The notes beneath the pieces were generated by a model. It saw only the letters and a list, made by a program, of their open reading frames with translations. It was not told the origin of the DNA and did no database searches. Of a stretch of 64,000 nt of DNA, positions 53,562-63,582 are shown piece after piece. The stretch spans positions 2,480,001 to 2,544,000 of the forward strand of contig NZ_CP017181.1 of NCBI RefSeq assembly GCF_001729765.1, given 5' to 3'. The translations under genes and the position numbers were made by a program. This stretch comes from Enterobacter kobei (GTDB taxonomy: Bacteria > Pseudomonadota > Gammaproteobacteria > Enterobacterales > Enterobacteriaceae). Positions within the stretch are counted from its first letter, which is position 1. Each line of letters begins with the position of its first letter.

Positions 53562-54644
53562 TTATCTAATAGCCGCTTCTGTATCAGCGTCGAAGAAATG
53601 GCACTTATTCATATCGAACTGGATGCCAATATTATCTCCGGCGACGTAGTCATTCGCTGCACCTGCACGGACAACCAGTTCATGCCCCCCTACGGTGGCA
53701 TAAAGCATAAATTCAGCGCCGGTCAGTTCAGCCACGCTGACTTTCGCCGTGATGTCTTCTCCGCTGCTCTGCAGGGTAAGAATGTCTTCCGGACGGATAC
53801 CGAAGACGACCGCTTTACGCTGGTAACCTTGCGCATTCAGTTCGGCCAGCTTGTCTTCAGGGATCTCCAGACGCAACGTTTCCGTGACGAAATAACGATC
53901 GTCGATAGCGCCCCGAATGAAGTTCATCGCCGGTGAGCCAATGAACCCTGCGACAAACATATTGGCCGGCTCGTTGTACACCTGCTTCGGCGCCCCGACC
54001 TGCTGAATGATGCCGTCTTTTAAGATCACGATGCGGGTGGCCATCGTCATGGCTTCCGTCTGGTCGTGCGTAACATAAATCATGGTGGTATTAAGCTTCT
54101 GGTGCAGCTTGCTGATTTCAGCACGCATCTGCACGCGAAGCTTGGCATCAAGGTTGGACAGCGGTTCATCCATCAGGAAGACACCGGCTTCACGCACGAT
54201 CGCCCGGCCTAACGCCACGCGCTGGCGCTGACCACCGGACAGTGCGCCAGGCTTACGCTTGAGATAATCACGTAACCCCAAAATCTGCGCCGCCCAGTTA
54301 ACACGCTCCTCAATCACCGCAGGCGCTATTTTTTGCATTTTCAGGCCAAACGCCATGTTGTCGTAGACCGTCATATGCGGGTAAAGCGCGTAGTTCTGGA
54401 AGACCATCGCGATATCGCGAGATTTAGCGGGGACATCATTCATGCAGACCCCGTCAATGATCAGCTCACCGGCGCTGATCTCCTCCAGCCCGGCAATCAT
54501 GCGCAGGGTCGTGGATTTACCACATCCCGATGGACCAACGAACACAATGAATTCTTTGTCTTCTATTTCGAGGTTGAAATCTTTAACCACATGGACCTGG
54601 TTATCGTAGATTTTCTGAATATGTTTTAGAGACAGTTGAGCCAT
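53562..54644 (-). CDS. ycjV: MalK-type ABC ATPase YcjV
   Basis: 360 residues, full length. Walker A GPSGCGKST (near 37-45), signature LSGGQRQRVALGRAIV, Walker B VFLMDEPLSNLD and a C-terminal regulatory OB-fold domain are all intact. It should energise the YcjOP permease. From memory the K-12 copy is broken by a frameshift; this one is not. It starts three bases before ycjU ends. Confidence 0.94.
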   Translation of the reverse strand: MAQLSLKHIQKIYDNQVHVVKDFNLEIEDKEFIVFVGPSGCGKSTTLRMIAGLEEISAGELIIDGVCMNDVPAKSRDIAMVFQNYALYPHMTVYDNMAFGLKMQKIAPAVIEERVNWAAQILGLRDYLKRKPGALSGGQRQRVALGRAIVREAGVFLMDEPLSNLDAKLRVQMRAEISKLHQKLNTTMIYVTHDQTEAMTMATRIVILKDGIIQQVGAPKQVYNEPANMFVAGFIGSPAMNFIRGAIDDRYFVTETLRLEIPEDKLAELNAQGYQRKAVVFGIRPEDILTLQSSGEDITAKVSVAELTGAEFMLYATVGGHELVVRAGAANDYVAGDNIGIQFDMNKCHFFDADTEAAIR

Positions 54645-54647
54645 AAT

Positions 54648-55322
54648 TTATTCCTTATCAATACGCCGGGTTGCCCAGAATTCAGTCAGGCATGTCCAGG
54701 TCAGTTCCTGCGTTGAATGAAGTTGTAGTCCTGCATGGTTAAGGCCAGGCCCAATCCCTACCGACAACATCCCTGCGGCGTTGATTGCCTGAACGCCCGC
54801 AGCGGCATCTTCAATGCCGATAGCCTCTTCAGGACGTACGTCCAGACCGGCACAGGCGGCGAGGAAGATTTCCGGGTCTGGCTTTGAGCGGTGAATGCGG
54901 GAAGCATCCGCGCAAAAATCAAATGCCTGATGAATGCCCAGCGCGTGCAAAATCCCCGGAGCATTGAGCGATACGGACGCGAGCCCAATTTTGACTTTCG
55001 CTGCACGGATATCCGCCAGCACGTCTCGAATCCCCGGAAGCAGCGAATCCTGCGTCAGCGATGCCAGCGACTGGACATAACGCGCGTTTTTTTTCGTCGC
55101 AAGCTCAAGGCACTGCTCATCGCTAAACATCCCCTCTTTTCCGCCATGCTTCAGAATGCGCAGAAGAGAATCCATACGGCTTATTCCCTTCAGCTGTTCG
55201 TTAAAGACTTCGTCGAAGGTGATGCCAATTTCCTCCGCCACGGCTCGCCAGGCCAGAAAGTGGAGATGTGCGGTATCGGTGATCACACCGTCCAGATCGA
55301 ATACAACAGCCTTAAGCGCCAT
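54648..55322 (-). CDS. ycjU: Beta-phosphoglucomutase YcjU (PgmB)
   Basis: 224 residues, HAD superfamily. Nucleophile and acid/base aspartates in [10 protein letters not shown] (residues 8 and 10), later ASVSLNAPG and IGIEDAAAG. It converts beta-glucose 1-phosphate, released by the phosphorylases YcjT and perhaps YcjM, to glucose 6-phosphate. ATG 55322 gives the proper HAD start; the open frame extends 26 codons upstream inside ycjT. Start overlaps the ycjT end by eleven bases. Confidence 0.94.
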   Translation of the reverse strand: MALKAVVFDLDGVITDTAHLHFLAWRAVAEEIGITFDEVFNEQLKGISRMDSLLRILKHGGKEGMFSDEQCLELATKKNARYVQSLASLTQDSLLPGIRDVLADIRAAKVKIGLASVSLNAPGILHALGIHQAFDFCADASRIHRSKPDPEIFLAACAGLDVRPEEAIGIEDAAAGVQAINAAGMLSVGIGPGLNHAGLQLHSTQELTWTCLTEFWATRRIDKE

Positions 55323-57591
55323 GGTGCCCCTCCGTGGTAGCGGTCCCATCTTTAGATGCAAGAAAGTCCTTACGGGTGATAACTTTTCGCGCCGACACAT
55401 GTAGCGTTTTGCCCCACAGCGTTAGCGTGGCAGGTGCCGTCGTTTCAATGGTTAACACCTCGTTTTCATAGGTGAAATGCAGGGTTGCGTTGCGCCACCG
55501 CAGTGGGAATGCCAGTTTCTGCCAATGAGCAGGCAGTTTCGGCGCAAGATGCAGTTCCCCTTCGATAATTTGTAGGCCAGCAAACCCCTGAACCGCGCCA
55601 GACCAGATCGCACCGGTGGCCGCAGCATGTATCCCTTCATCACTGCTGTGCGGATCGTCACCCAAATCAATGCCGATGCCATCACGCCAGAAGGCATAGG
55701 CCCCCTGCGTGTCACCGCAGCGCGCGAGAACAATCCCGTGAATGGCTTTGCTCAATGACGAATCATGGATCGTGCGTGGCTCATAGAACGCCAGATTGGC
55801 GGCACACTGCTGCGGCGTAAACCGTTCCGGCAGCAGGTAGTTAAGCATCACCACATCGGCCTGCTTCAGGATCTGCATCTCGTTCACTTCCGCACGGGAA
55901 TAATCGAGCAGAATCGTCTGCTTACCCGCTTTGGCTTTATAGCGGGTCAGATCAATGGCAGGTTTTGACATAAAGGAGTCATCCTGTGGGATCACACCCT
56001 CTGCATCGGCCTCTGGCAGCCATAAGCGCGCCAGGAACTGCGTGGCATTCTCCGTAAAACGCGCATCTTCACGCCCAAACATCGCCATAAACTGACGGGC
56101 ACAGGCAACGTTGTGCCAGGCCAGATAGTTGGTGTAGGCATTGTTATTCACATGCTCGGTGTATTCGTCCGGCCCTATTACGTCATGGATTTCGAGACGA
56201 CCATTGATTTCCGTTGCGCGTCCCATCCAGAACGAGGCGGTTTCCATCAGCAGCGTCAGACCCTCATTACGCATAAAGGCATCATCATGTGTCGCCTGCC
56301 AGTAAGCGACGACGGCCCAGGCGATATCTGCCACGATGTGATGCTCAGCAAGCGCGGAGGCCACCTTCTGGCGTATCCCGGTACGGATGTTGATAGCGGC
56401 AAACTCTGGCGTTTCTTCCTCCCCACTCGCCGCGCTTTCCCATGGGAACAACGCGCCGGGCCAGCCGTTACGACGGGCTTTCTCCCGGGCGCCAGCGAGA
56501 TTAAGCCAGCGATAACGCAGCAGGCTGCGGGCAATCTGCGGGCGAGTAAAGAGATGGAAAGGCAGCAAGAATATTTCGGTATCCCAGAATACGTGGCCTT
56601 TATACCCCTCTCCCGTCAGCCCTTTCGCGGCGATACTGCTTCGCTCGTCATGGGCAGGCGTCATCGTGGTCAGGTGCCAGACCGCATAATCCAGCGCCAT
56701 CTGATCCTGAGGTTCCGCAGACGTCACTTCCACACGAGCGTCACGCCAGACGGCTTTCCAGGCATACGCTGAACTTTCCAGCAAGGCGTCGTAGCCTCTT
56801 GCTGCGCAAACTTTGAGATCGGCCAGCGCGTTGCGAGCGAAAGACTCCTGCGAAAGCGCTTTGTCACAGCGGTGGGTTACCCAGACAATTTTTTCAAGCG
56901 TGACAGTGTCACCCTGCGCAATCGTCAGGGAATGGTGCACGTTAAGACGACGATTTTTGGCGGTAAAACAGCTGTCGCTCTTCGTTGAGAGCTGACAAAA
57001 CGCCGAAACGACGACGTCTGACGCCCGGTCCTGCGTTTCATACACGCCCTGCATGTAGTGCTGGTCAAAGACTCTGACCGAGATTTCATCCAGATGCTGT
57101 CTGCCGCTGTTCGTTTGCGTTGCATCAATACCGGTTTTCAGCACGGCCTGCGAAGCAGCATCAAGCGGTGTGATCGAAAGCTGCATGGCCACCAGAGGCA
57201 ACTGGTCCAGCGACACAAAACGACGGCTTTCCAGCCGATAACGGTTTCCGTCGGGCGAACGCCAGACAACGCGACGATGCAGCTCGCCGTTGGCAAAGGC
57301 CAGCTCGCGCTGCCACTCCAGAATCTCCCCTGCAAGGAGGGTGAAATTGACGCCATCCAGCTCAACATCAATGCCAGTGATATCGGGCAGATTGACGAGC
57401 TCGGTGGTTTCGTTGCGTCCCGCACGATGATACAGACCCGCAAGGTACATGCCTCTGGTTTGCAGGGTGTAATCTTCTTCATGCGCAGCGCGAATGCCCA
57501 TGTAGCCATTGCCGCAGGCCATAACAGAGGCGTATTTATTCAGGCTGTGAGGACAAAAGCCCGGATCGGTTAAGACAGACACGTTCAGCAT
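55312..57591 (-). CDS. ycjT: Kojibiose phosphorylase YcjT (GH65)
   Basis: 759 residues. N-terminal beta-sandwich, then an (alpha/alpha)6 barrel with the catalytic acid in [19 protein letters not shown] and the phosphate-site [10 protein letters not shown]. It cleaves alpha-1,2-linked glucosides with phosphate to beta-glucose 1-phosphate. Start ATG 57591 matches the K-12 N-terminus; an ATG four codons earlier is also open. Overlaps the end of ycjS. Confidence 0.95.
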   Translation of the reverse strand: MLNVSVLTDPGFCPHSLNKYASVMACGNGYMGIRAAHEEDYTLQTRGMYLAGLYHRAGRNETTELVNLPDITGIDVELDGVNFTLLAGEILEWQRELAFANGELHRRVVWRSPDGNRYRLESRRFVSLDQLPLVAMQLSITPLDAASQAVLKTGIDATQTNSGRQHLDEISVRVFDQHYMQGVYETQDRASDVVVSAFCQLSTKSDSCFTAKNRRLNVHHSLTIAQGDTVTLEKIVWVTHRCDKALSQESFARNALADLKVCAARGYDALLESSAYAWKAVWRDARVEVTSAEPQDQMALDYAVWHLTTMTPAHDERSSIAAKGLTGEGYKGHVFWDTEIFLLPFHLFTRPQIARSLLRYRWLNLAGAREKARRNGWPGALFPWESAASGEEETPEFAAINIRTGIRQKVASALAEHHIVADIAWAVVAYWQATHDDAFMRNEGLTLLMETASFWMGRATEINGRLEIHDVIGPDEYTEHVNNNAYTNYLAWHNVACARQFMAMFGREDARFTENATQFLARLWLPEADAEGVIPQDDSFMSKPAIDLTRYKAKAGKQTILLDYSRAEVNEMQILKQADVVMLNYLLPERFTPQQCAANLAFYEPRTIHDSSLSKAIHGIVLARCGDTQGAYAFWRDGIGIDLGDDPHSSDEGIHAAATGAIWSGAVQGFAGLQIIEGELHLAPKLPAHWQKLAFPLRWRNATLHFTYENEVLTIETTAPATLTLWGKTLHVSARKVITRKDFLASKDGTATTEGHHGA

Positions 57592-58640
57592 AATGTCACG
57601 CATTCCCCTGTTTCTGCTGATTCATAAAGCGCGGCGACAAGCTGCTGAATAACCAGGCCCTGTTCTGCATCCGCGATCATGACGGGTTCTCCCTGCACAT
57701 GGCGTACGAAGGCATCCATACTGCGTAAATGTCGCTGGTCATCAGCCTCTTCACGCTGCGCGAGGGTGACTAACGCCCCGGCTTCGTCGTTATAGATGTG
57801 CGCCGGGAACAGCGTTGCTCCCGCTTTTTCGCCGCAGAAAGCGACATTCATGATGGACTGCTCGCGGATGTTAAGCGCAAAGGAGGTGTCCAGACGCAGA
57901 ATGCCGCCGTTACAGAATTCAATCGTGCCAAACAGGGCATCCTCAACGGTGTATTGCGTAGGATCCCACTCGCCAAACTGGCCGGTGCTTTTGCGGTTTC
58001 CCAGCCTCTGAAAGCTGTGCGCGGTCACACGCTTTACCGCAGGGAAACCCAGGACATACATGGCGGCATCAAGCATATGAATGCCGATATCAATCAGCGG
58101 TCCGCCACCCTGTAATGATTTGTTGGTAAACACGCCCCACCCCGGCACACCGCACCGCCTCACAGCCTGCGCCGATGTGAAGTAAACTTCACCGAGCGTG
58201 CCATTCATTACCGCCTCTCGCAGTTGCTGGGTATCCAGGGCAAAGCGGTGGTGAAAATCATAGGCCAGCACTTTGCCTGCTTTACGCGCCGCGATGCGCA
58301 TCTGGTCGGCCTGTTGCGGCGTCATCGCCGGGGGTTTTTCACACATCACATGACACCCCGCTTCGAGGGCAGCCATGACATGTTCAAAATGGAACCGGTT
58401 AGGCGAGCAGACGCTCACCACGTCCGGCTTCACCGTTTGCAACATCTCGTGAGCGTCCTGCCATGCCGATGGAATAGCATAACGTTCCGCGAACGCCTGT
58501 GCCTGCTCAAGGCGGCTGTCCATGACAGCCACCATGTGAACATCACTGCGCGTGGCGTAATACGAGGCATGCACTTTGTCCGCGACCTGCCCGGCGCCAA
58601 TAATGGCGACGCGCAGAGGCGAAGGTGTAGAAGCACTCAT
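57585..58640 (-). CDS. ycjS: D-glucoside 3-dehydrogenase YcjS
   Basis: 351 residues, Gfo/Idh/MocA family. N-terminal Rossmann fold (VAIIGAGQVADKVHASYY), conserved EKPPAMT with the catalytic lysine, and ILDIGIHMLDA-type C-terminal sheet (GGPLIDIGIHMLDAAMYVLG). NAD-dependent oxidation at C3 of glucosides gives 3-keto-glucosides. Three ATGs are possible (58661, 58652, 58640); the last is taken for spacing from AAGGA and length. Confidence 0.92.
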   Translation of the reverse strand: MSASTPSPLRVAIIGAGQVADKVHASYYATRSDVHMVAVMDSRLEQAQAFAERYAIPSAWQDAHEMLQTVKPDVVSVCSPNRFHFEHVMAALEAGCHVMCEKPPAMTPQQADQMRIAARKAGKVLAYDFHHRFALDTQQLREAVMNGTLGEVYFTSAQAVRRCGVPGWGVFTNKSLQGGGPLIDIGIHMLDAAMYVLGFPAVKRVTAHSFQRLGNRKSTGQFGEWDPTQYTVEDALFGTIEFCNGGILRLDTSFALNIREQSIMNVAFCGEKAGATLFPAHIYNDEAGALVTLAQREEADDQRHLRSMDAFVRHVQGEPVMIADAEQGLVIQQLVAALYESAETGECVTLC

Positions 58641-58654
58641 CACGCTCGTCATCC

Positions 58655-59443
58655 TTAGCATTCACGCAAATAAGTGAGTGAGTCCTGATAAGCCTGAGCC
58701 GGATTGTCGGCGCGAACGCGGCACTCATACACCACATAACCCTGGTAGTTATCGGCACGCAGCTGATCGAACAGGCTGGCGAAATCGAGGCTGCCGCTGC
58801 CCGGTTGATAGCGGTGGTTATCAGCAATATGCACATGCCCCAGCAGATCGCGGTTCTGATGCAGCGCATCCGTCAGCGAGTCTTCTTCAATGTTCATATG
58901 ATAGAAATCACCGATGATCTGCACGTGCTTGAGATCGTTCTCTTCGATATAACGACGCGCGTCTGCCAGGGTATTGATCATATGATCCTGGTAGCGGTTC
59001 AGCGGTTCCAGGTAGACGGTCGTACCGGTGCGTGCAGCAACCTCATCCAGCCAGCGCAGCGACGCGCTTACCGCTTTGCGGTCGCCGTCCAGGCTGCGTG
59101 GGGAGGTCATTGGCGGCAAACGGAAGGTAAACATTCCCCAGGCCGCAGGCACGATAATGCCCTTTCCACCCACTTCAGCCAGGGCTTGCAGAATGCGTTC
59201 GATCTGCTGCAGCCCGTTGAGACGACGCTCTTCGATAAAGTCACCGATCCAGCCATCGTATCCGCCACATGCCGTCGTCACCGGCAGACCCGTGGCTTTG
59301 ATAGCCGCTTTCACTTCGTCGAGGTTTTCGACCAGCAGTTTGCCGTCAATTTCGTAGCCATCAAAACCCATCGCTTTGATGTACTCGAACTTTTCCATGA
59401 TGTTAGTTGGGAAAAAGGCCTGGTTTTGTGTTGCGATTTTCAT
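58655..59443 (-). CDS. ycjR: 3-keto-glucoside epimerase YcjR
   Basis: 262 residues, xylose-isomerase-like TIM barrel. Metal ligands appear in VYLEPLNRYQ, IIGDFYHMN, VHIADNHR and YECRV. It epimerises C4 of 3-keto-glucosides to give the guloside/galactoside series, between the YcjS and YcjQ dehydrogenases. It starts 17 bases after ycjQ ends. Confidence 0.93.
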   Translation of the reverse strand: MKIATQNQAFFPTNIMEKFEYIKAMGFDGYEIDGKLLVENLDEVKAAIKATGLPVTTACGGYDGWIGDFIEERRLNGLQQIERILQALAEVGGKGIIVPAAWGMFTFRLPPMTSPRSLDGDRKAVSASLRWLDEVAARTGTTVYLEPLNRYQDHMINTLADARRYIEENDLKHVQIIGDFYHMNIEEDSLTDALHQNRDLLGHVHIADNHRYQPGSGSLDFASLFDQLRADNYQGYVVYECRVRADNPAQAYQDSLTYLREC

Positions 59444-59460
59444 GATTTGCTGTCCTTAGC

Positions 59461-60513
59461 TTAAAAAGTGACGCCCATTTTGATACTGAGTTCCGGATGC
59501 TGATCGACATACTTCATGTAGCTTTCCGGGCTGGTGGTGAAGGTCACGACCGGGTCAATCAGATCGTCACAGTTGAGATAACCGTTCATCAGCAATTCCC
59601 AGCAGGTCTCTTCGATACGCTTGCGGCTCCAGCGCGGGTAGTCTGGGTTGGGTTCGCTGCAGGCGCGGGAGAAAACAATCTTCGCGTTATTGAAGTGTGC
59701 TTCGCGGCCGAGGTTGAAACCCGCGGCAAATGGTTTAGCGAACGCAACGTAGGAGATGGTGCCGCCGTAGGCAAGTCCACGCAGCGCAGACTGCAGCGCA
59801 TCCGCAAAACCGCTGGTCTCGATGATCACGTCCGCGCCCTGCTTGCCGGTCAGCTTTTTAATTTCCAGACCCACATCGGTACCGATTGGGTTCAGACAGT
59901 GATCTGCGCCATGACGGCGAGCGATCTCACAGCGGTGCTCGATAGGATCGACACCGATGACCACTGACGCACCGGCTTTTTTTGCCAGCTGAATGGCAAT
60001 CTGTCCGATGGCACCCAGACCGACCACCACCACAAAGTCGCCTACACGGACATTGGCATCACGCACGCCGCTCATGGCGAACTGCGCCGGATCGTAGCAA
60101 ACAGCGTTTTTCCAGGATGCGCCCTGCGGCATTTTGCGCAGCTTGTAGTTGTTAACCGCATTGACAATGACCGTCTCCTGCAGCGGACCATAGCAACAGA
60201 CGCTGTCGCCTGGCCGGTATTCCGTTACGTCAGCACCGCATTCAATAATGTCGCCGACGATCATATTCCCCAGCTGGAACTTACCGAATTCGATTCCGCG
60301 CGCAGCGCCCTCTTCACGCGGCGTAAACATCTGCCACTCCGCGTTGAACTCTTCATCAATAAACGGGCTTGCCGCACGGAAATCCACAACTTCGGTACCG
60401 TGTTTTGGTGCACCAAAACGGGCACGAATTTTCACTTCATGTGCTTCCACAGCACGATCTTCATATTCCACGAGCGCCGCCACGCGAGGCGCTGTCGCAA
60501 CTAACTTTTTCAT
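59461..60513 (-). CDS. ycjQ: D-guloside 3-dehydrogenase YcjQ
   Basis: 350 residues, medium-chain dehydrogenase with the nucleotide fold VVVVGLGAIGQIAIQLAKKAGASVVIGVD. The N-terminal Zn-dehydrogenase GxxxHGTE-like segment (APKHGTEVVDF) is present. Together with YcjS it permits oxidation and re-reduction at C3, changing the sugar configuration by way of YcjR. Confidence 0.93.
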   Translation of the reverse strand: MKKLVATAPRVAALVEYEDRAVEAHEVKIRARFGAPKHGTEVVDFRAASPFIDEEFNAEWQMFTPREEGAARGIEFGKFQLGNMIVGDIIECGADVTEYRPGDSVCCYGPLQETVIVNAVNNYKLRKMPQGASWKNAVCYDPAQFAMSGVRDANVRVGDFVVVVGLGAIGQIAIQLAKKAGASVVIGVDPIEHRCEIARRHGADHCLNPIGTDVGLEIKKLTGKQGADVIIETSGFADALQSALRGLAYGGTISYVAFAKPFAAGFNLGREAHFNNAKIVFSRACSEPNPDYPRWSRKRIEETCWELLMNGYLNCDDLIDPVVTFTTSPESYMKYVDQHPELSIKMGVTF

Positions 60514-60542
60514 AACTTGCTCCTGATAAAAAATTGGCCGCC

Positions 60543-61385
60543 TCAGCCCTTAACGCCACCGGCGGTCAAACCACTTTTAATAAAACGTTCAGAAAGTGCA
60601 TACATGATGACCACCGGAAGCGCCGTCACCAGCGATGCCGCCATCATGCGACCCCAGATATAATCTGGTGTGCTAAAGAGCGTGTTCAGCCCGACCGGCA
60701 GCGTAAAGTTGCTGGCGCTGGACAGGAAAATGGAGGCAAACAGGTAGTCGTTCCATGCCACCATGAAGCAGTAAACAAACACCGACACGAGACCGGAAAT
60801 CGCCAGCGGCACGGTAATGCGGAAGATGATTTGCAGGCGGTTCAGGCCATCCATCATCGCGGCCTCTTCTATTTCGTCCGGGATGGTGTCGAAATAGCTG
60901 CGCAGCATGAATACCGCCGTAGGCAATGTCTGGGTCACCATGGTGATGATCAGCGCCAGCTCCGTGTCATAAATGCCGAGCGCGGTGATGATCTTGAACA
61001 GCGGCACCACCAGCAAAATCCCGGAGAACATATAGACGGTGTAGAAGCTCGCATTGATCGTCGTGCGTCCTTTAAAACGCAGTTTGGACAAGGCGTAAGC
61101 CCCCAGCGTGCCGAGGAACACCGCAATCACCGACGAGGTCAGCGATACCACCATGCTGTTGCGGAAGTAATCCACAAACGGGAAGATCAGCGGGTTAAAG
61201 ATGTCGACATAATGCTGAAGCGTCCACGCCTGCGGCAAAATGGTCGGGTGCAGCGATATAGCCTCTTTCGCGCTCTTAAACGACGTCATCAGCATCACGA
61301 AGAACGGGAACAGCGTGATGATCAGAAATACCGCCAGCCCCAGATAAAAACCAATACGGCTAAGTACGCGTTTATTTGTTGCCAT
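60543..61385 (-). CDS. ycjP: ABC sugar permease YcjP (MalG-type)
   Basis: 280 residues, six helices, EAA loop EEAAMMDGLNRLQIIFRITVPLAISG that docks to the ATPase YcjV. It forms the inner-membrane channel with YcjO. Start overlaps the end of ycjO by fourteen bases. Confidence 0.95.
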   Translation of the reverse strand: MATNKRVLSRIGFYLGLAVFLIITLFPFFVMLMTSFKSAKEAISLHPTILPQAWTLQHYVDIFNPLIFPFVDYFRNSMVVSLTSSVIAVFLGTLGAYALSKLRFKGRTTINASFYTVYMFSGILLVVPLFKIITALGIYDTELALIITMVTQTLPTAVFMLRSYFDTIPDEIEEAAMMDGLNRLQIIFRITVPLAISGLVSVFVYCFMVAWNDYLFASIFLSSASNFTLPVGLNTLFSTPDYIWGRMMAASLVTALPVVIMYALSERFIKSGLTAGGVKG

Positions 61386-62253
61386 TGAGGTTTACCCTTT
61401 TTCTGGTCAGCAGAATCACAGCGAAGATGATCACAAACAGCACCACAGAAATTGCTGCTGCTTTACCCAAATCATTGAATGCGAATGCGGTTTTATAGAG
61501 ATAGACACCTAAAATATCGACCTTCGTGGTCAGCAGGTAGACATCCGCAAACATGTAGAACATCCAGATGGTTCGCAGCGTCACCACCGTAGCCAGCACT
61601 GGCATGATGGCGGGCAACGTCACGATACGAAAACGCTGCCAGGCGTTAGCCCCGTCCATCTCTGCGGCTTCGTACAACGATTTGTCGATGGTCTGCAAAA
61701 TCGCCAGGAATGAAATGAAGGCGTACGGGAAGTAGCGCCAGATGGCGAACAGCACGACCAACACAAAGCTACTGCCGGGGTTGTCGAACCACAGCGGTGC
61801 CTGGTCATAAAGGTGCAGCAGATCAACGCCCAGGTAGTTCACAATGCCGTAGCCGTTGTTGAACATATATTTCCAGGCAAACACCAGGGAAATAGACGGC
61901 GTCACGTAGGATAAAATCACCAGTGAACGTGCCGTTTTGCGCATCCGAAATTCGCGATTAAAGAAGATCGCCACGGCCAGCCCCAGCCCGGTGCTGCCCA
62001 TCACCACCAGCGCCGTGTACCAGAACGTCATCCACAGCGAGTGCCAGAATGCCGCATCACTGAGGATGCGAATGTAATTGTCCAGCCCAACAAACACAGC
62101 GCTAATGCGCGGGTTAAGCGGCAGTCGTAAGAAACTGATTTCAATATTGGAAATCATTGGCCAGGCCACCAGGCCCCCCAGCAAAATCAGGCTGGGGGCC
62201 AACAGCAGCATGGCGAAAGGCATATCTGATCGACCAGAAAACAACGTCTTCAT
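61372..62253 (-). CDS. ycjO: ABC sugar permease YcjO (MalF-type)
   Basis: 293 residues, six helices, EAA loop EAAEMDGANAWQRFRIVTLPAIMPV. ATG 62253, with AAGGAAATT just upstream, matches the K-12 start MNRLFSGRS-like; the frame is open five codons further. Partner of YcjP. Confidence 0.95.
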   Translation of the reverse strand: MKTLFSGRSDMPFAMLLLAPSLILLGGLVAWPMISNIEISFLRLPLNPRISAVFVGLDNYIRILSDAAFWHSLWMTFWYTALVVMGSTGLGLAVAIFFNREFRMRKTARSLVILSYVTPSISLVFAWKYMFNNGYGIVNYLGVDLLHLYDQAPLWFDNPGSSFVLVVLFAIWRYFPYAFISFLAILQTIDKSLYEAAEMDGANAWQRFRIVTLPAIMPVLATVVTLRTIWMFYMFADVYLLTTKVDILGVYLYKTAFAFNDLGKAAAISVVLFVIIFAVILLTRKRVNLNGNK

Positions 62254-62275
62254 AATTTCCTTCCGCAAAGCGCTC

Positions 62276-63568
62276 CTATCGTTGTGAAATCAGGTCAGCC
62301 AGTCGCTTCTGGCTATTGCTGAGCGTGGCGCTGAGATCTTGTTTACCCACCGTGACGTTATGCACCATGGAACTGATAATGCCGGACCCGGTGACATCGC
62401 CCATTCGGGTGAAGTTTTTGTCGCCCACTGCGCCAAACACCTGCACATTTGGGAACTGAGCAATCAGCTCATAAGGCAGTTGCCCAAACGCTTTAATGAC
62501 CTCGTTGTTTTTCCAGGTATCCGTACCTACCACCAGCTTGTTCACCGGCAGCGCCGCACCAGGCGACATCATGACCCAGTCGGTTGCGTTTTGAGCCTGC
62601 TCCATCCACGTCACAAACTTTTCAGCCGCCTGCGTTTCACCTTCAGATTGCCCCGTGGTGATCGTCAGCGATGTGATCATGCCGTAGACTGCAGAGGTCT
62701 TTTCGGTAGGGACCACGAAGCCAAGATTGGCAGGGTTTCCATCCTGGAATACCGCAGGCAGGATGTAGGTGGAATAAACCGCCATCGGTGCGGAACCGTT
62801 CATGAAGGCATCTTTGATCTCCATGACGTCGTTCGAGCCCGGCATAGTGGTCGCGGCCAGCGCTTTATAAAAAGAGAGCGCTTTCGCCATCTCAGGGGTA
62901 TCGATTTCGACGTTCCCGTTGACATCAAAAACGTTCGCGCCGCCGGAAAGTGCAAACTGGGAGAATGCCTGCTCGGTCATGACGCTTTCCGCGGTAGGCA
63001 GCGCAATGCCGTAATGTTTTTTGGCCGGGTCGTTAAGTTTCTCACTGGCCTTCAGCAGTTGTTCCCAGTTGTGGGGCTCCTCAATACCCGCAGCAGCCAG
63101 CACATCTTTGTGATACCAGACGCCGGACAGCCAGGCACTCATTGGCACGCCCGTCCAGGCGGTACCGTCTTCGGTACGGACTACGCGCAGGATCCCGTCA
63201 TAGAAGGTGTTTTCGCCTACCGCTTTAATGGCTTCGCCAATCGCTTTGCGATCCAGCAGCTGTTCCTTATCCATGACTTTTGCGTAATCATGGCTGACTT
63301 CAATCACCTCAGGCAGCGCCCCGGTTCTCGCGAGCGTAATCACCTTGGTGTTGTAGGCGTCTTCTTCCACCGGCACCTGTTTCACCGTGATGCCAGGGTT
63401 CTCTTTTTCAAATTTCTCGATCAGTTTCGTAATAACCGCCTGACGCTCCTGCTCTACTGAAGAGTGCATAAACTCAATGGTCACAGCAGACGCTTTATCA
63501 TCCTTACAGCCTGATAACAGGGCGCACGAAACCAGTGCTGATAACAGCACAATTTTGGGCATTTTCAT
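62276..63568 (-). CDS. ycjN: Sugar-binding lipoprotein YcjN
   Basis: 430 residues with lipobox ALLSGC-KD, giving a lipidated Cys at 21, then a MalE-class (family 1) binding fold (VTIEFMHSSVEQERQAVITKLIEKFEKENPGITVKQVPV). It is the periplasmic receptor for the YcjOP-V importer. The lipid anchor is unusual for Gram-negative sugar receptors but is shared with E. coli YcjN. Confidence 0.94.
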   Translation of the reverse strand: MKMPKIVLLSALVSCALLSGCKDDKASAVTIEFMHSSVEQERQAVITKLIEKFEKENPGITVKQVPVEEDAYNTKVITLARTGALPEVIEVSHDYAKVMDKEQLLDRKAIGEAIKAVGENTFYDGILRVVRTEDGTAWTGVPMSAWLSGVWYHKDVLAAAGIEEPHNWEQLLKASEKLNDPAKKHYGIALPTAESVMTEQAFSQFALSGGANVFDVNGNVEIDTPEMAKALSFYKALAATTMPGSNDVMEIKDAFMNGSAPMAVYSTYILPAVFQDGNPANLGFVVPTEKTSAVYGMITSLTITTGQSEGETQAAEKFVTWMEQAQNATDWVMMSPGAALPVNKLVVGTDTWKNNEVIKAFGQLPYELIAQFPNVQVFGAVGDKNFTRMGDVTGSGIISSMVHNVTVGKQDLSATLSNSQKRLADLISQR

Positions 63569-63582
63569 TTAAGGGTCCTTTT

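Noticed and set aside
62339..63460. 373-codon plus-strand frame opposite ycjN
   Set aside because: Rich in His, Arg and Gly as expected from antisense of a biased gene; ycjN is well matched to a known family.
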